Assembly: GCF_000974365.1 (NCBI RefSeq)
Contig: NZ_BAZW01000004.1
Span: 124,001-188,000 of the forward strand
Direction: 5' to 3'
Source of the DNA: Geofilum rubicundum JCM 15548
Lineage (GTDB): Bacteria > Bacteroidota > Bacteroidia > Bacteroidales > Marinilabiliaceae
Length of the DNA: 64,000 nucleotides
The notes under the pieces were generated by a model, which saw nothing but the letters and a program-made list of their open reading frames with translations, was not told the origin of the DNA and ran no database searches. Each line of letters begins with the position of its first letter. Position 1 is the stretch's first letter. A program made the position numbers and the translations under genes. Positions 24,620-36,600 of the stretch are shown in pieces.

Positions 24620-27151
24620 TTAATTCTCACTATTTTCTTCTGTTGACGAATTATCCGGTTCAATAATATCGCTTGATCCGGTTTCCAGCAATTGATCTTC
24701 AATTCGCTCCGTTAAAACCTTGGTAACTGAAGCTATTTCATCATGCTTTTTATCCAGATTAATAAAGCGGACGCCCTGCGTTGCCCGACCAGTTGTCCGA
24801 ACATTAGAGACGGATAATCGTATGGTAATTCCGGAGCGGTTAATAATCATCAAATCATTGTCATCTGTTACGCTCTTTATAGCAATAAGGTCACCCGTTT
24901 TCTCCGTAATTCTCATGGTTTTAACACCCTTACCACCTCGATTGGTCACCCGGTAATCTTCTATTTTCGAACGCTTACCAAAGCCCTTTTCGGAAACCAC
25001 CAGAATGTCTTCATCCATGTTTTTTACACAAACCATGCCAACAACTTCATCCTGTTTGGAGGCCAGCGTAATCCCCCTCACACCCTGGCCGGTTCTTCCA
25101 ATGCTCCGAACGATTGATTCATTAAAGCGAATGGCTCTTCCGGAGCGTGTTGCCATAAGAATTTCGTTACTTCCATTGGTCAGACGTGCAGAAATAAGTT
25201 CGTCATCCTCCTTAATCTTAATGGCAATGACGCCATTTTGGCGCGGACGGGCATAATCGGCCAACAAGGATTTCTTGATCACTCCTTTTTTGGTGCCCAT
25301 GATAATGTAATGCGAATTGGCATGCTCCGGGTCTTCACCAAGGCGCTTAACCCGAATAAATGCTTTTACATTGTCATCCGGATCAATATTCAACAGATTT
25401 TGAATGGCACGACCTTTAGAGTTCTTATTTCCCTCCGGAATTTCATACACCTTCAGCCAGAAACAACGTCCCTTTTGCGTAAAGAACAACAGGGTGTTGT
25501 GCATGGATGCCGGGTAAATATGCTCTATAAAATCTTCATCTCGGGTGGATGAGCCTTTTGACCCTACCCCACCCCTGTTCTGAGTTTTAAATTCCGTCAG
25601 AGGTGTTCTTTTCACATACCCCAAATGAGAAATGGTAATAATCATTTCATCATCAGCATAGAAATCTTCCGGATTAAACTCTTCTGAAGAATAGACTATT
25701 TCGGTCCGACGCCCCTCATTGTATCTGGCTTTAACATCCTGCAACTCGTTCTTTATAATCTCCATGCGTAAATGAACATGCTCAAGAATATCCTTTAAAC
25801 GAGCGATTTCCTTCATCAGTGCTTCATACTCGCTGCGCAATTTGCCTTGTTCCAGACCGGTTAACTGACGCAAACGCATCTCAACAATGGCCCTTGCCTG
25901 AATATCGGTCAACTCAAAACGGTTGATCAGATTCTCGCGAGCCTCATCGGGCGTTTGAGCGGCGCGAATAATTTTAATAACTTCATCAATGTTATCACTG
26001 GCAATAATTAACCCTTCCAGAATGTGGGCCCGCTTTTCAGCCTGATCCAATTCATATTTGGTTCTGCGCGTAACCACATCATGCCTGTGCTCAACGAAAT
26101 TGGAAATGAGTCCCTTTAAATTCAACAACTGTGGACGGCCCTTGACAAGGGCAATATTATTAACGCCAAAGGAGGTTTGTAAAGCGGTATACTTATACAA
26201 ATGATTGAGCACTACATTGGCTATGGCATCTCTTTTCAGGTCAATAACAATGCGCATACCATCCCGGTCGGACTCATCATTGACATTGGAAATGCCTTCA
26301 ATTTTTTTATCGTTTACAAGGTCGGCGATTTTCATGATCAACTCGGCTTTGTTGACCAAATAAGGAATCTCTGTGATGACAATTTTCTCACGACCGTTGC
26401 TTTCGGTCTCCACATCGGACTTCGCCCGCATGACCACCCTGCCCCTGCCGGTTTGATAACTTTCCCTAACTCCCTGATAGCCATATATAGACCCTCCTGT
26501 TGGAAAATCAGGCGCTTTGACAATGTCTATAAGGGCATCCATGTCAATTTCCGGGTCATCCACATAAGCAGAAATGGCATCCACCACATCAGAAAGGTTA
26601 TGGGGAGGCATATTGGTAGCCATACCTACCGCAATTCCTGATGTACCATTGACCAATAATAATGGTATTCTGGTTGGAAGGACGGTCGGTTCTTTTAAAG
26701 TATCATCAAAGTTAAGCTGAAAATCAACCGTGTCCTTGTCAATATCTAAAAGCGCTTCTTCGGCCAAACGATCTAAGCGGGCTTCTGTGTAACGCATAGC
26801 AGCAGGGCTATCACCGTCAACAGAACCAAAGTTACCCTGACCATCTACCAAAGGATAGCGCATGGACCAGGGCTGGGCCATCCTTACCATGGCAAAATAT
26901 ACCGATGAGTCACCGTGCGGGTGATACTTACCAAGTACTTCACCAACAATACGCGCTGATTTCTTGTAAGGTTTGTTGGACGCGATCCCCAGCTCATTCA
27001 TGCCAAATAAAACACGGCGATGAACGGGTTTTAATCCGTCACGAACATCGGGCAGTGCCCGGGAAACTATAACCGACATCGAGTAATCGATGTAGGCAGA
27101 TTTCATTTCCTCTTCGATGTTAATCTTTATTATTCTATCTCCTTCAATCAT
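24620..27151 (-). CDS. gyrA: DNA gyrase subunit A
   Basis: 843-residue breakage-reunion subunit that introduces negative supercoils together with GyrB. The N-terminus [20 protein letters not shown] is followed by the winged-helix domain with the quinolone-resistance region ([17 protein letters not shown]) and the catalytic tyrosine in [10 protein letters not shown]. The C-terminal beta-pinwheel has six-fold repeats and a GyrA-box variant, [12 protein letters not shown], which marks GyrA rather than ParC. At the position of E. coli Asp87 the residue is Phe. The C-terminal tail is acidic. No gyrB is nearby. A terminator-like hairpin lies 32 nt upstream of the start codon. Confidence 0.97.
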   Translation of the reverse strand: MIEGDRIIKINIEEEMKSAYIDYSMSVIVSRALPDVRDGLKPVHRRVLFGMNELGIASNKPYKKSARIVGEVLGKYHPHGDSSVYFAMVRMAQPWSMRYPLVDGQGNFGSVDGDSPAAMRYTEARLDRLAEEALLDIDKDTVDFQLNFDDTLKEPTVLPTRIPLLLVNGTSGIAVGMATNMPPHNLSDVVDAISAYVDDPEIDMDALIDIVKAPDFPTGGSIYGYQGVRESYQTGRGRVVMRAKSDVETESNGREKIVITEIPYLVNKAELIMKIADLVNDKKIEGISNVNDESDRDGMRIVIDLKRDAIANVVLNHLYKYTALQTSFGVNNIALVKGRPQLLNLKGLISNFVEHRHDVVTRRTKYELDQAEKRAHILEGLIIASDNIDEVIKIIRAAQTPDEARENLINRFELTDIQARAIVEMRLRQLTGLEQGKLRSEYEALMKEIARLKDILEHVHLRMEIIKNELQDVKARYNEGRRTEIVYSSEEFNPEDFYADDEMIITISHLGYVKRTPLTEFKTQNRGGVGSKGSSTRDEDFIEHIYPASMHNTLLFFTQKGRCFWLKVYEIPEGNKNSKGRAIQNLLNIDPDDNVKAFIRVKRLGEDPEHANSHYIIMGTKKGVIKKSLLADYARPRQNGVIAIKIKEDDELISARLTNGSNEILMATRSGRAIRFNESIVRSIGRTGQGVRGITLASKQDEVVGMVCVKNMDEDILVVSEKGFGKRSKIEDYRVTNRGGKGVKTMRITEKTGDLIAIKSVTDDNDLMIINRSGITIRLSVSNVRTTGRATQGVRFINLDKKHDEIASVTKVLTERIEDQLLETGSSDIIEPDNSSTEENSEN

Positions 27152-27182
27152 TTAATTAAAACTTTTGATGAGTCTGGAACGC

Positions 27183-27212
27183 AAAAAAAGGTCTGCAAAA
27201 AGACCTTTTTTT
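27183..27212. terminator. Terminator-like hairpin in the gyrA leader
   Basis: An 11-bp perfect stem (AAAAAAAGGTC 27183-27193, GACCTTTTTTT 27202-27212) with an 8-nt loop, T-rich on both strands. It is placed 32 nt before the gyrA ATG and between two divergent genes, so there is no upstream gene to terminate. It could attenuate gyrA. Confidence 0.6.
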
Positions 27213-27501
27213 GACCGCTCTAAATTAATCAAATTAAGCGTAATTATAAAATAAGTTCTTAAGGATTTATGAACAATTTTCACTTATCTGTGTAGCTATA
27301 ACAGACGCTTACAAATAATTGCTGACTATTCCATTTGATTGAAGGTGTAATACTGAAACATGTTATCCAAAGCAGTGTGATAATTGCGTAAAATATACTA
27401 TTTTTGAGAAATGATTAATTATATTACCAGAGTAGTTGTTACTTTGTATTTAAAAGAGCAAGCAACTCTTATTCGTAAACTGAATTGAAGTAAAATAATA
27501 T
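27213..27501. other. Divergent gyrA/clpC intergenic region with a clpC promoter candidate
   Basis: AT-rich with no gene. TATTTTTG at 27399-27406 fits the TAnnTTTG -7 consensus for clpC, giving a leader of about 90 nt. No clear heat-shock operator (CIRCE-type inverted repeat) was seen. Confidence 0.45.
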
Positions 27502-30049
27502 ATGGATTTAAATTATTCATCAAAAGTTCGTGATGTTATATCCTTAAGTAAGGAAGAGGCCATTCGTTTGGGCAATTTATTTATTGCCCCTGAACATCTT
27601 ATGCTGGGATTACTTTCACAGGCAGATGGCAAGGCTGTCAGGTTGTTAGAACGTTTAAAAGTTGATTTTGATCAACTTAGAGAAGCCATCGAAGATAAGA
27701 TAAAGGGAAGCAAACCTGTGATTGATAAAAATCAATTACCACTTTTAAAATCAACAGAACAAATTTTAAAACTCGTGCATCTTGAAGCACGGGCCTTGAA
27801 AAGTGAAAAAGTAACGACGATTCACCTCTTGTTGGCTCTGCTGAGAGATTCGCACAGCACAATATCTCAAATTATGGAAGGTTTTAATGTAAAATATGAC
27901 CCTTTAAAAGTGGCTTTGACCAAGCAAAAACCCATAGCCAGGTCACAAATGCCGGATGATGATGATCAGGATAGTCCATTTGGCGGTGGCGGACCGGAAG
28001 GTCCCAAATCCTCCGGCTCCAAAAGTGCCAGTGAAACGCCTGTGTTGGACAATTTTGGCATAGACATCACCAAAGCTGCTGAGGAAGGACGACTGGATCC
28101 CATTGTTGGCAGAGAGAAAGAAATCGAGCGTCTCGCTCAAATTCTGAGTCGCCGGAAAAAGAACAATCCTGTTCTGATTGGAGAGCCGGGCGTTGGTAAA
28201 TCTGCCATTGCTGAAGGACTGGCCTTGCGTATTATCGACCGAAAAGTGTCCAGAGTGCTGTTTGATAAAAGGGTGGTAACTCTGGATTTGGCATCCATTG
28301 TTGCCGGAACCAAATACCGCGGACAATTCGAAGAGCGTATCAAAGCGATTCTCAATGAACTGTCCAAAAACCCGGGCATTATCCTGTTCATTGACGAAAT
28401 TCATACCATTGTAGGTGCGGGAGGCGCAACCGGATCACTGGATGCGGCCAATATGTTAAAGCCGGCACTGGCCAGAGGAGAAATTCAATGTATTGGTGCC
28501 ACCACCCTGGATGAGTACCGTCAGCACATTGAGAAAGATGGCGCTCTGGAAAGGCGTTTCCAGAAAGTGATGGTTGAACCGACTTCTGCAGAAGAGACCT
28601 ATGAAATTCTTAATAACATTAAGAGTAAATATGAAGACCACCACAATGTTATTTATACACCTGAAGCCATTGATGCTTGCGTAAAATTGACGGAGCGCTA
28701 TATTTCCGACCGTCACCTGCCCGATAAAGCCATTGACGCTTTGGATGAATCCGGTTCGCGGGTTCATATTTCTAACATTGTTGTGCCCGAAACCATTCTT
28801 CAACTTGAAAAGCAAATTGAAGAAATAAAAGAGAATAAAATAAAGGCTGTTAAAGCTCAGAATTTTGAATTGGCAGCCAGTTTCAGGGATAAGGAAAAGA
28901 CGCTTCAGGAAGAGCTTGAAAAATCAAAAAACAAGTGGGAAGAAGAGCTGCAAAAGCACCGCGAAATTGTAGATGCTGAAAAGGTGGCTGAAGTTGTGGC
29001 CATGATGACGGGCATTCCTGTTCAACGCGTCGCACAAGCTGAAGGTTCCCGCTTATTACAAATGGGTACGCAGTTAAAAGGTCAGGTGGTTGGACAAGAA
29101 GAGGCCATTCAGAAAATAGTTAAGGCCATTCAGCGCAACCGCGCCGGGTTAAAGGACCCCAACCGCCCCATTGGTTCCTTTGTATTTCTGGGCCCCACAG
29201 GGGTTGGTAAAACACATCTGGCCAAGGTTCTGGCCAAATACCTTTTTGATACCACAGATGCCCTCATCCGTATAGACATGAGTGAATACATGGAGAAATT
29301 CAGTGTGTCCAGATTGGTGGGTGCACCTCCGGGATATATTGGGTATGAAGAAGGTGGTCAGTTGACCGAAAAGGTTCGTCGCCGTCCCTATTCAGTGGTG
29401 CTTCTTGACGAAATTGAAAAGGCGCATCCCGATGTATTCAACCTCATGCTTCAAGTGCTGGATGAAGGACGTTTGACCGATAGCCTGGGGCGTAAAGTCG
29501 ACTTTAAAAACACCATCATCATTATGACCTCCAATATAGGTACGCGTGAATTGAAGGATTTTGGAAGAGGCATTGGCTTTGCACCTACCGGAACTGCGAC
29601 CAAAAGCGACAATGAATTTGCCAGAGGCGTCATTGAAAAAGCCCTTAAAAAAGCGTTCGCACCTGAATTTCTCAATCGGATTGATGATGTCATCATATTT
29701 AACAATCTGGCCGAATCAGATATTCACAAGATTATTGATATTGAGCTGGCTGGACTATATGCGTGTGGAATCTCTGGGCTATCAATTAAAACTCACCGAT
29801 GAAGCCAAAAAGTTCATAGCCTCTAAAGGCTATGACGTTCAGTATGGTGCCCGTCCTTTAAAGCGTGCCATTCAAAAATATCTGGAGGATGAAATGGCAG
29901 AGGTCATTATACAGGCCTCCGTATCTGAAGGGGATGATATTGAAGTGAGTTTTGATAAAAAGGAAGAGAAAATCACCACCCGGATTGTTTCGCACAGCAA
30001 GGAGGAGAAACAATCCACTCCTCAACCGGGTAAAGAATCGAGTAACTGA
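27502..30049 (+). CDS. clpC: ATP-dependent Clp protease ATP-binding subunit ClpC (frame break near 29757)
   Basis: AAA+ unfoldase that feeds substrates to ClpP, about 849 residues when repaired. Order of domains: Clp N-domain repeats (1-145), an acidic/Gly-rich linker, the D1 ATPase with [13 protein letters not shown] (near 226) and [15 protein letters not shown], a UVR-like middle segment ([18 protein letters not shown]) that separates ClpC from ClpB, and the D2 ATPase with [16 protein letters not shown]. The first frame ends with the non-family tail [13 protein letters not shown] at 29802; another frame continues with [19 protein letters not shown] and [20 protein letters not shown]. The frames meet at CTATATGCG (29754-29762), consistent with loss of a TA/AT dinucleotide. 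Probably a consensus error. Confidence 0.94.
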
Positions 30050-30077
30050 TGTAGAATAAAGATTTAGTCAATATGAC

Positions 30078-30115
30078 AAAAGAGCGCAGATGATGATTTA
30101 TCTGCGCTCTTTTTA
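30078..30115 (+). terminator. Rho-independent terminator after clpC
   Basis: A 14-bp perfect stem (30078-30091 with 30100-30113), followed by T-rich sequence. Confidence 0.9.
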
Positions 30116-30121
30116 TATAAC

Positions 30122-30155
30122 AAAGCCCCCGGGAATATCGCTCCCGGGGGCTTTT
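30122..30155 (-). terminator. Terminator for the minus-strand TPR gene
   Basis: A GC-rich 13-bp stem (AAAGCCCCCGGGA 30122-30134, TCCCGGGGGCTTT 30142-30154) with A and T flanks. It lies 22 nt beyond the stop of the convergent TPR gene and may be bidirectional. Confidence 0.88.
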
Positions 30156-30175
30156 AAATATCTTTTCAATACTTC

Positions 30176-30820
30176 TTAGTTAGCAGCCAATCTGCTGTTA
30201 ACTTCACGAAGAGAGGCCTGGGCGTTTTCATTGCCCGGATCAATTTCCAAAACCTTTTCGAACCAAGGCTTGGCTTCAGCAAATGACTCATTGGCACGCG
30301 CTGTAATTTCTTCATACTGCGAAGGGTCCGCATTGGCGGCAGAGGCCAAAACCTGAGCAGCCCGATTAAAGGGCTCAGCACCTTGCTTCAGATAGTAAGT
30401 GGTTAACATTTTTTTCATGTGACCCACCACAGAACTGGTTTTATGTTCTTCAATCGCTTTTAACAAAACCTCTTCCATTTCATCTTCGCGTCCAAGAGCG
30501 TTCAAAGAAGAAGCCACATAATAAGTAGAGAAATCAGCACGGTAACCTAAATCAACGGACCGCTGATAGTACTCAAGGGCCTTTTCACTATTTTTGATGC
30601 GACGGGCGCTGGTAGCCATGTTAAAAACCATAGCAGCATCCATTTCTTCCTCTTCTGGCCAGGCGGCGACGGCAGACTCGTAAGCCTCCAAAGCCTCAGC
30701 AAAATTATTGCCTCTCAAAGCATCATTACCCGCGTTCTTAAATTCAATATAGGCTGTTTCATCCTGGGCAAAGCTTCCAAGGGAAAACAATAACATTCCA
30801 ACTACTGCTAAATACTTCAT
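30176..30820 (-). CDS. Small exported TPR protein
   Basis: 214 residues with a signal peptide (YLAVVGMLLFSLGSFAQDET) and about four TPR units: YIEFKNAGNDALRGNNFAEALEAYE, MVFNMATSARRIKNSEKALEYY, TYYVASSLNALGREDEMEEVL, and ESFAEAKPWFEKVLEIDPGNENAQ. It is a periplasmic helical scaffold protein of unknown role, independent of the larger TPR lipoprotein at 23398-24564. It is convergent with clpC and lies 125 nt downstream of thrC. Confidence 0.85.
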   Translation of the reverse strand: MKYLAVVGMLLFSLGSFAQDETAYIEFKNAGNDALRGNNFAEALEAYESAVAAWPEEEEMDAAMVFNMATSARRIKNSEKALEYYQRSVDLGYRADFSTYYVASSLNALGREDEMEEVLLKAIEEHKTSSVVGHMKKMLTTYYLKQGAEPFNRAAQVLASAANADPSQYEEITARANESFAEAKPWFEKVLEIDPGNENAQASLREVNSRLAAN

Positions 30821-30944
30821 AATTACTGTCTTTTATGTTCTTAATTATTCAAGATTCAATTTGATAAACGCAAAAATAACATTTTTCTATTAAAAGAGAA
30901 AAAACATTGTCATTCATTAAAATGTATTAAATAACATGCAATCT

Positions 30945-32249
30945 TCATGCCATCTTCTCGATCCGATGGCGCAAAGCTCCGTAATCATTGGGCATCACAT
31001 CAATAGTCGCCCTGTCAAGTCTTGGGAAATCAATACTATAACCAGAAGCTTTCAACCCACCGGGAATTAAAACATCTATTATTTCCCCAAATTTAAAGGG
31101 ATGTGCAGTGGAGACAAATAGGCCTGTTTCATTTTCTTTCAATTCGCGTTTCACAGCGTAATAGGCTGAAGCCGTATGCGGATCCATTAAATAGTTATGT
31201 TCTTGATATACCGCTTTGATGGTTTCTTTGATGATGTCATCATTAACCGCAAAGGAGCTCAAATTACCTTTCAGTTTTTCCAGTTGGTTATTATAAAGCT
31301 CATACATTCTGGGAAAGTTACTTGGATCGCCTACATCCATGGCATTGGCCAGCGTTACGATGGTTTCATGGGGATCGTAGGCGCCGGTTGAAAGAAAACG
31401 GGGTACCACATCATTGACATTGGTAGCTGCCACAAAGCGCTTGACAGGCAAGCCCATTCGATGGGCCAACATGGCTGCGGTGATGTTTCCAAAATTACCA
31501 CTTGGAACCGTAATAACGGGTGGTTCAGAAATTCCCGACCGCTTAAGCTGCGCAACAGCATGGAAATAATAAACCATTTGAGGTAATAAACGCCCCATAT
31601 TAATGGAATTGGCAGAGGTCATATAAACCAGCTCCCGTAAACCGTTGTCTTTAAAAGCCTCCTTGACCAGTCGCTGACAATCATCAAAACTACCTTCTAC
31701 AGCCATGGCATGAACGTTGGCTCCGGGACTGGTTATTTGATATTCCTGGTAGGGACTGACTTTGCCATTGGGGTATAAGACCACGACCTCAATCCCTTTG
31801 ACTTTATGAAAACCGTGGGCTACTGCTCCGCCTGTATCACCGGAAGTGGCGGTTAAGACCATTAACTTACGTGACTCATTTTTATTAAAATGCGCCAGTA
31901 AACGAGATAGAAAGCGGGCGCCCACATCTTTAAATGCTTGTGTGGGACCATGATACAATTCCAATGCGGCTATTCCTTTTTCAATCGACTTTAAAGGTAT
32001 TTCAAAAGAAAAGGTATCCTCCACTATTTGTCTGAGTACTTCATCACTGACATCTGCCTCCACATAAGGTTTAAGCACATGAAAAGCGATTTCTGGCAAA
32101 CTATAGGCAGGTAAGTTCTCAATAAATTCTTCACTTAGCACAGGAATCGCCTCAGGCATAAATAAACTACCATCCGGTGCCAAGCCTTTAAAAAGAACTT
32201 CTTTAAGCGTATATCGCTCTTCTTTAGAGCCTAAGCTAATAAACTTCAT
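30945..32249 (-). CDS. thrC: Threonine synthase
   Basis: 434-residue PLP enzyme that converts O-phosphohomoserine to threonine. I use ATG 32249 (MKFISLGS), six nt after the stop of the gene upstream; a TTG two codons earlier is less likely. The PLP lysine lies in YHGPTQAFKDVGARFLSRLL, with LTATSGDTGGAVAHGF, SPYQEYQ and NSINMGRLLPQMVYYF, and the phosphate-cup stretch VPSGNFGNITAAMLA. The substrate would come from the adjacent phosphoglycerate-mutase-like protein if that acts as a homoserine kinase. The two genes are a tight pair. Confidence 0.95.
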   Translation of the reverse strand: MKFISLGSKEERYTLKEVLFKGLAPDGSLFMPEAIPVLSEEFIENLPAYSLPEIAFHVLKPYVEADVSDEVLRQIVEDTFSFEIPLKSIEKGIAALELYHGPTQAFKDVGARFLSRLLAHFNKNESRKLMVLTATSGDTGGAVAHGFHKVKGIEVVVLYPNGKVSPYQEYQITSPGANVHAMAVEGSFDDCQRLVKEAFKDNGLRELVYMTSANSINMGRLLPQMVYYFHAVAQLKRSGISEPPVITVPSGNFGNITAAMLAHRMGLPVKRFVAATNVNDVVPRFLSTGAYDPHETIVTLANAMDVGDPSNFPRMYELYNNQLEKLKGNLSSFAVNDDIIKETIKAVYQEHNYLMDPHTASAYYAVKRELKENETGLFVSTAHPFKFGEIIDVLIPGGLKASGYSIDFPRLDRATIDVMPNDYGALRHRIEKMA

Positions 32250-32255
32250 GATCAA

Positions 32256-33463
32256 CTATTTGCTAAACAATAATTCTAAAATATCTTTGCCTTCAATTTC
32301 ACCAAAGCTACCCTTTTTAACCGACTCTTCATCCAAAACCTGAACTTCATCGGGTGCTATTGTGGATTTCATCAACATAAAGGGCACGGGTGCCAGTACA
32401 TGCGTCCGCAAATTACAGGGGGTTGGATGATCTGGCAATAAAAGTAAGGCTACTTCCTCGTCCATTTTTTTCAGACCTTCAAATAAAGGCTTCAACAATC
32501 GCCGGTCAAAATCTTCTATCACTCTCTTTTTCAGGTCACAATCTCCCTCATGGCCGGCTTCATCCATGGCCTCCACATGCAGAAAGACAAAAGGATGACG
32601 CTTCAAAGCTTCCAAAGCAGCTTCTGCCTTACCCTCATAATTGGTATCGTGCAGACCTGTGGCGCCTTCCACATGAACCATTTCCAAACCTGCCAGTTTA
32701 CCAATCCCAAAAATCAAATCCACCGCAGAGATAACCGCTCCAGATTCAATGCCAAACCGTTCTTTAAAGGAGGGGAAATTGGGTTTGTAACCGGGCGACC
32801 AGGGCCAAATGGCATCGGCTGTCTTTTTACCGGCGGCTTTTCTTTTTTGATTGACGGGATGCCTGGCCAAAACAGCCATGGAACGATTCATTAAATCATG
32901 TAACAGCCATTCCGTTTCTTTGGCCTCGCTCGAAGTAGCCGTTGGAAATAAGGGCGCAGCAGGCTTTCCGGGATGGTCGTGCGGTGGGATGCATTTCAAA
33001 TCGGCATTTCCACCCTTAATCACCATCACATGGCGATAGCTGGTTCCCGCATGAAAACGCACCCGGTCGGTGCCAAGTTCCACATTCAGGGCCTCAATCA
33101 ATTCAGCAGCTTCCCCGGAGGTAATATGACCGGCCGAATGATTGATTAAAATGTCATCTTCTACGGATACCAGGTTGCAACGAAAAACCAATTCGTCCGG
33201 TTCAAAATCAAGTCCCAAAGACGCCGCCTCGATGACCCCTCTTCCCTGAAAATATTTAGCGGATGGTACCCCAGAATATTCATATTGGCAATTTCACTGC
33301 CCGGATGGAAACCATCGGGCACCGTATGTACCAAGCCAGTGGCCGACTGTCGGCAAATCTCATCCATCACCGGTGTAAAAGCCGCCATAACAGGCGTCTT
33401 GCCACCAAATTTTTCTATTGGTTCGTCGGCCATACCATCGGCCAGCACTACTATATATTTCAT
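32256..33463 (-). CDS. apgM: ApgM-like cofactor-independent phosphoglycerate mutase family protein, candidate homoserine kinase (frame break near 33256)
   Basis: Alkaline-phosphatase-superfamily metalloenzyme, 402 residues when repaired. The first frame gives YIVVLADGMADEPIEKFGGKTP and PGSEIANMNILGYHPL (the serine of GSEIAN is the family nucleophile). The second frame starts FEPDELVFRCNLVSVEDD and contains GHITSGEAAELIEAL, LLLPDHPTPC and HVEAMDEAGHEGD, which supply metal ligands. They join as HPLKYFQGRGVIEAASLGLDF if TTT at 33255-33257 (plus strand) regains one T. In Bacteroides, genetics has linked a member of this family next to thrC to the homoserine kinase step. The six-nt spacing to thrC supports that role here, though no aspartokinase-homoserine dehydrogenase gene is present in the window. 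Confidence 0.88.
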
Positions 33464-33682
33464 TCGAATTAAATTAAAACTTAAGTAGTCACAAAACTAA
33501 CAAATTATAAGCAAATTTAAAATAATTGGCTGTGCATCCGCGAAAAAAGGCCACCCCCTGATCCCTAAGAGTTGCGTAATATTCCGTATTTTAGTGGCAT
33601 CTTTCCACAAGGGCCCGTTAGCTCCTGCGCAGAAAGCTTCAAAACGGACTTATATCCTGACAATCATAAAACCCCATATAAA

Positions 33683-36600
33683 ATGTCACAATTAAAGGTT
33701 TACAGAGCGTCGGCCGGATCAGGTAAGACCTATACCCTCACCCAGGAGTATATTTTTCTGTTGTTTAAAAAACCGGAAAATTACCGACAGATACTGGCAG
33801 TAACCTTTACCAATAAGGCCACAGCTGAGATGCGTTCACGCATTTTGTCAACCCTTAACAACCTGGCCCATCAAACGATGGGCACACCTGAGCACATGGT
33901 CGATTTGCAAAATAAATTCAAGCTCACCACAGCGGAAGTCCGCCAAAAAGCTTCCCTTTTACTGGGCTTGCTGCTGCACGATTTCTCCCGCTTTTCCATC
34001 AGCACCATCGATAGCTTTTTTCAAAAGGTAACCCGCTCATTTGCGCGCGAAATGGGACTTCCCATTGGTTTCAGACTGGAATTGGAAACCAAGCACATCA
34101 TGTTGCAAGCCATTGATCAGCTCATACTGGAAATGGATGCGCCACAGCACAAGGCTATGAAAGAATGGCTGATTGATTTTGCCCGGGAACGCATGGAGCA
34201 GGACAACAAATGGAATATTTCTCAGGAAATTCAACACATCAGTCGCGAAATATTCAAAGAAAAATACCAGGCCAATGCCGCCTTGCTCAGCCGGCAAATT
34301 AAGGATAAGAATTACCTCAATGCCTACAAATCAGCATTGCAGGAGATCATTTCCAATGTAGACCAACAAATAAAGGGATTGGGCGAACAAGGCTTAGAAC
34401 TGATAACAAAATTCAACCTTGATCTGACCGAAGATTTCCAAGGCAAAAGCAGAACCAAAGTCAAAGTGTTTGAAAGGATGGCTCAGCTCAACGACCATCT
34501 TAACCTTTCAAAATTTGAAGTTCTGCTGGAGAGTCCCGAAAAATGGACACGGAAAGACAGTCCCCCGGAAAAAAAGATGGCCATAGAAGCCGCCTATCAG
34601 GAAGGTTTGCATGCCATTTTGCTGCAGGCGGCAGAGACCATTGCTCAAAAGAGCAAAGACTACTATACCGCCAAACTCATATTGAAGGAGCTCAATGCAT
34701 TGGGCTTGATTCACGATGTCTATGAAAAAATGATGCAGCTATGCCGGGAACAAAACATTTTCATGATTTCAGGGACCAACTACCTGCTGACCCGTATCAT
34801 TGACAACAACGAAACCCCCTTTATCTATGAAAAAACCGGCACGCGCTATGCCCACTACATGATGGATGAATTTCAGGATACCTCCACCCTGCAGTACCTG
34901 AACTTTGTCCCCCTGGTCAATGATTCCCTGGCCAGCGACAACTACGCCCTGATGGTCGGTGATGTAAAGCAAGCGATCTATCGTTGGCGCAATTCGGACT
35001 GGAACTTGTTGGCAGAGGCTGTGGAGAAAGATTATAACCGGTTTGGCGTTCAATTGAATACCCTGGATACCAATTGGCGTAGCAGCGCGGATGTCATTCG
35101 CTTTAACAATGACTTTTTTAAATTGGCGGCTTCCACCATGCAACAACAATTCAACAGTTTGGTCCCGGAGGATATTTCCGGTCATGAAGCACTCCTGGCC
35201 ATGCAGTCTAAAATAAGCTCAGCTTATTTTGATGTGGAACAAAAAGCCTCTCCAAAGGCCGGCCAATTGGGTGGACAAATTTACATTCAGTTAATTGAAG
35301 CAGCCAATAAGGAGAGCTACTTCGACTCAGCCATTCCTTGTGCGGTGGAACGCATCGTTGCCTTGATGGAGGGTGGTTACAGACTGTCAGATATTTGCGT
35401 ATTGGTGCGCAACAACAAGGAAGGGGTTGAAATAACCAACGCCTTGTTATCGGGTTTGCACCACCCCACGCTCACCAGTCTCCCGGTTATCAGCAATGAA
35501 TCACTGATTCTGTCAAAATCAGAAGCCATTAAACTGATTGTTGAACAGTTACGCTATATTCAGAATCCCGAAAACCATTTATCCGGCGCCTTTATTCGCT
35601 TGCACCTGTTCAAGCAACCATCGGGTGATGGTCCCGTAAGTCAGATCGATCTGACCAGGCCCTTTCACGGTTCTAAGGAAAAAGAGGCTTGGGATGCCTA
35701 CCATCAAACCCTCATGAATTACAGGGAAAAACCTGTCTATGAACTTATTGAGGGCTTAATAGCCTTATTGCCGGCATCGCTAAAAAAACTACATTCGGTT
35801 TATATTCAGTCGTTTATGAGCCTGTGCCTGAATTACATCAATCAGGAAACAGCTGATTTAAATCAGTTTCTGGACTTCTGGGACAGAAAAGGATCTGCCT
35901 CTTCCCTATCCATCCCGGACAATCAGGAAGCCATTCGTGTAATGACCATTCACAAATCCAAAGGATTGGAATTCAAAGCAGTGGTAGTACCCTTTGCCAA
36001 TTGGGAAATGAATAATTTAAGCCATCGCGACCTGCTTTGGTTAACGCCAAAAACAGAACCCTTTAACGCGGTGGCGCTGGTACCTGTATCAGGTAGTAAC
36101 CATCTGGCCCAGTCTCACTTTGCAGAAGAATACCTGGACGAGACCCTTCATCAATATGTCGACAATTTAAATGTCACTTACGTGGCCTTTACCCGCGCCA
36201 GAGAAAGTCTCAATATTATTGGACAAATTAAAAAGAAAGAAAAGGTCGACAACTATAAGCAAATCGGTGATTTGCTCTATTTGTTTGCTGCCAATGGTTC
36301 TGACGACATTTGGGAGGAAGAAAGCCTTGTTTATGAAGTGGACCACCGGGTTGAATCGTCTGCAACCGGTCCTGAAAAAGCAGATACTTACCGGCCGGAA
36401 TCGGAAATAGAAGGAAAACCCTTTGAACATATTCCCCTGGGAGATAACCGGGCCCGCATACATATGGAAAGTGAGAACTACTTTAACACCGAAGAGCGTC
36501 TGGCCGTTAATCATGGGAAAATCATGCACCAGCTTTTCGAGCATATCGTAACTGTTGAAGATATTGATAAGGCTTTGACCTTGTTACGCTTTGAAGGAAA

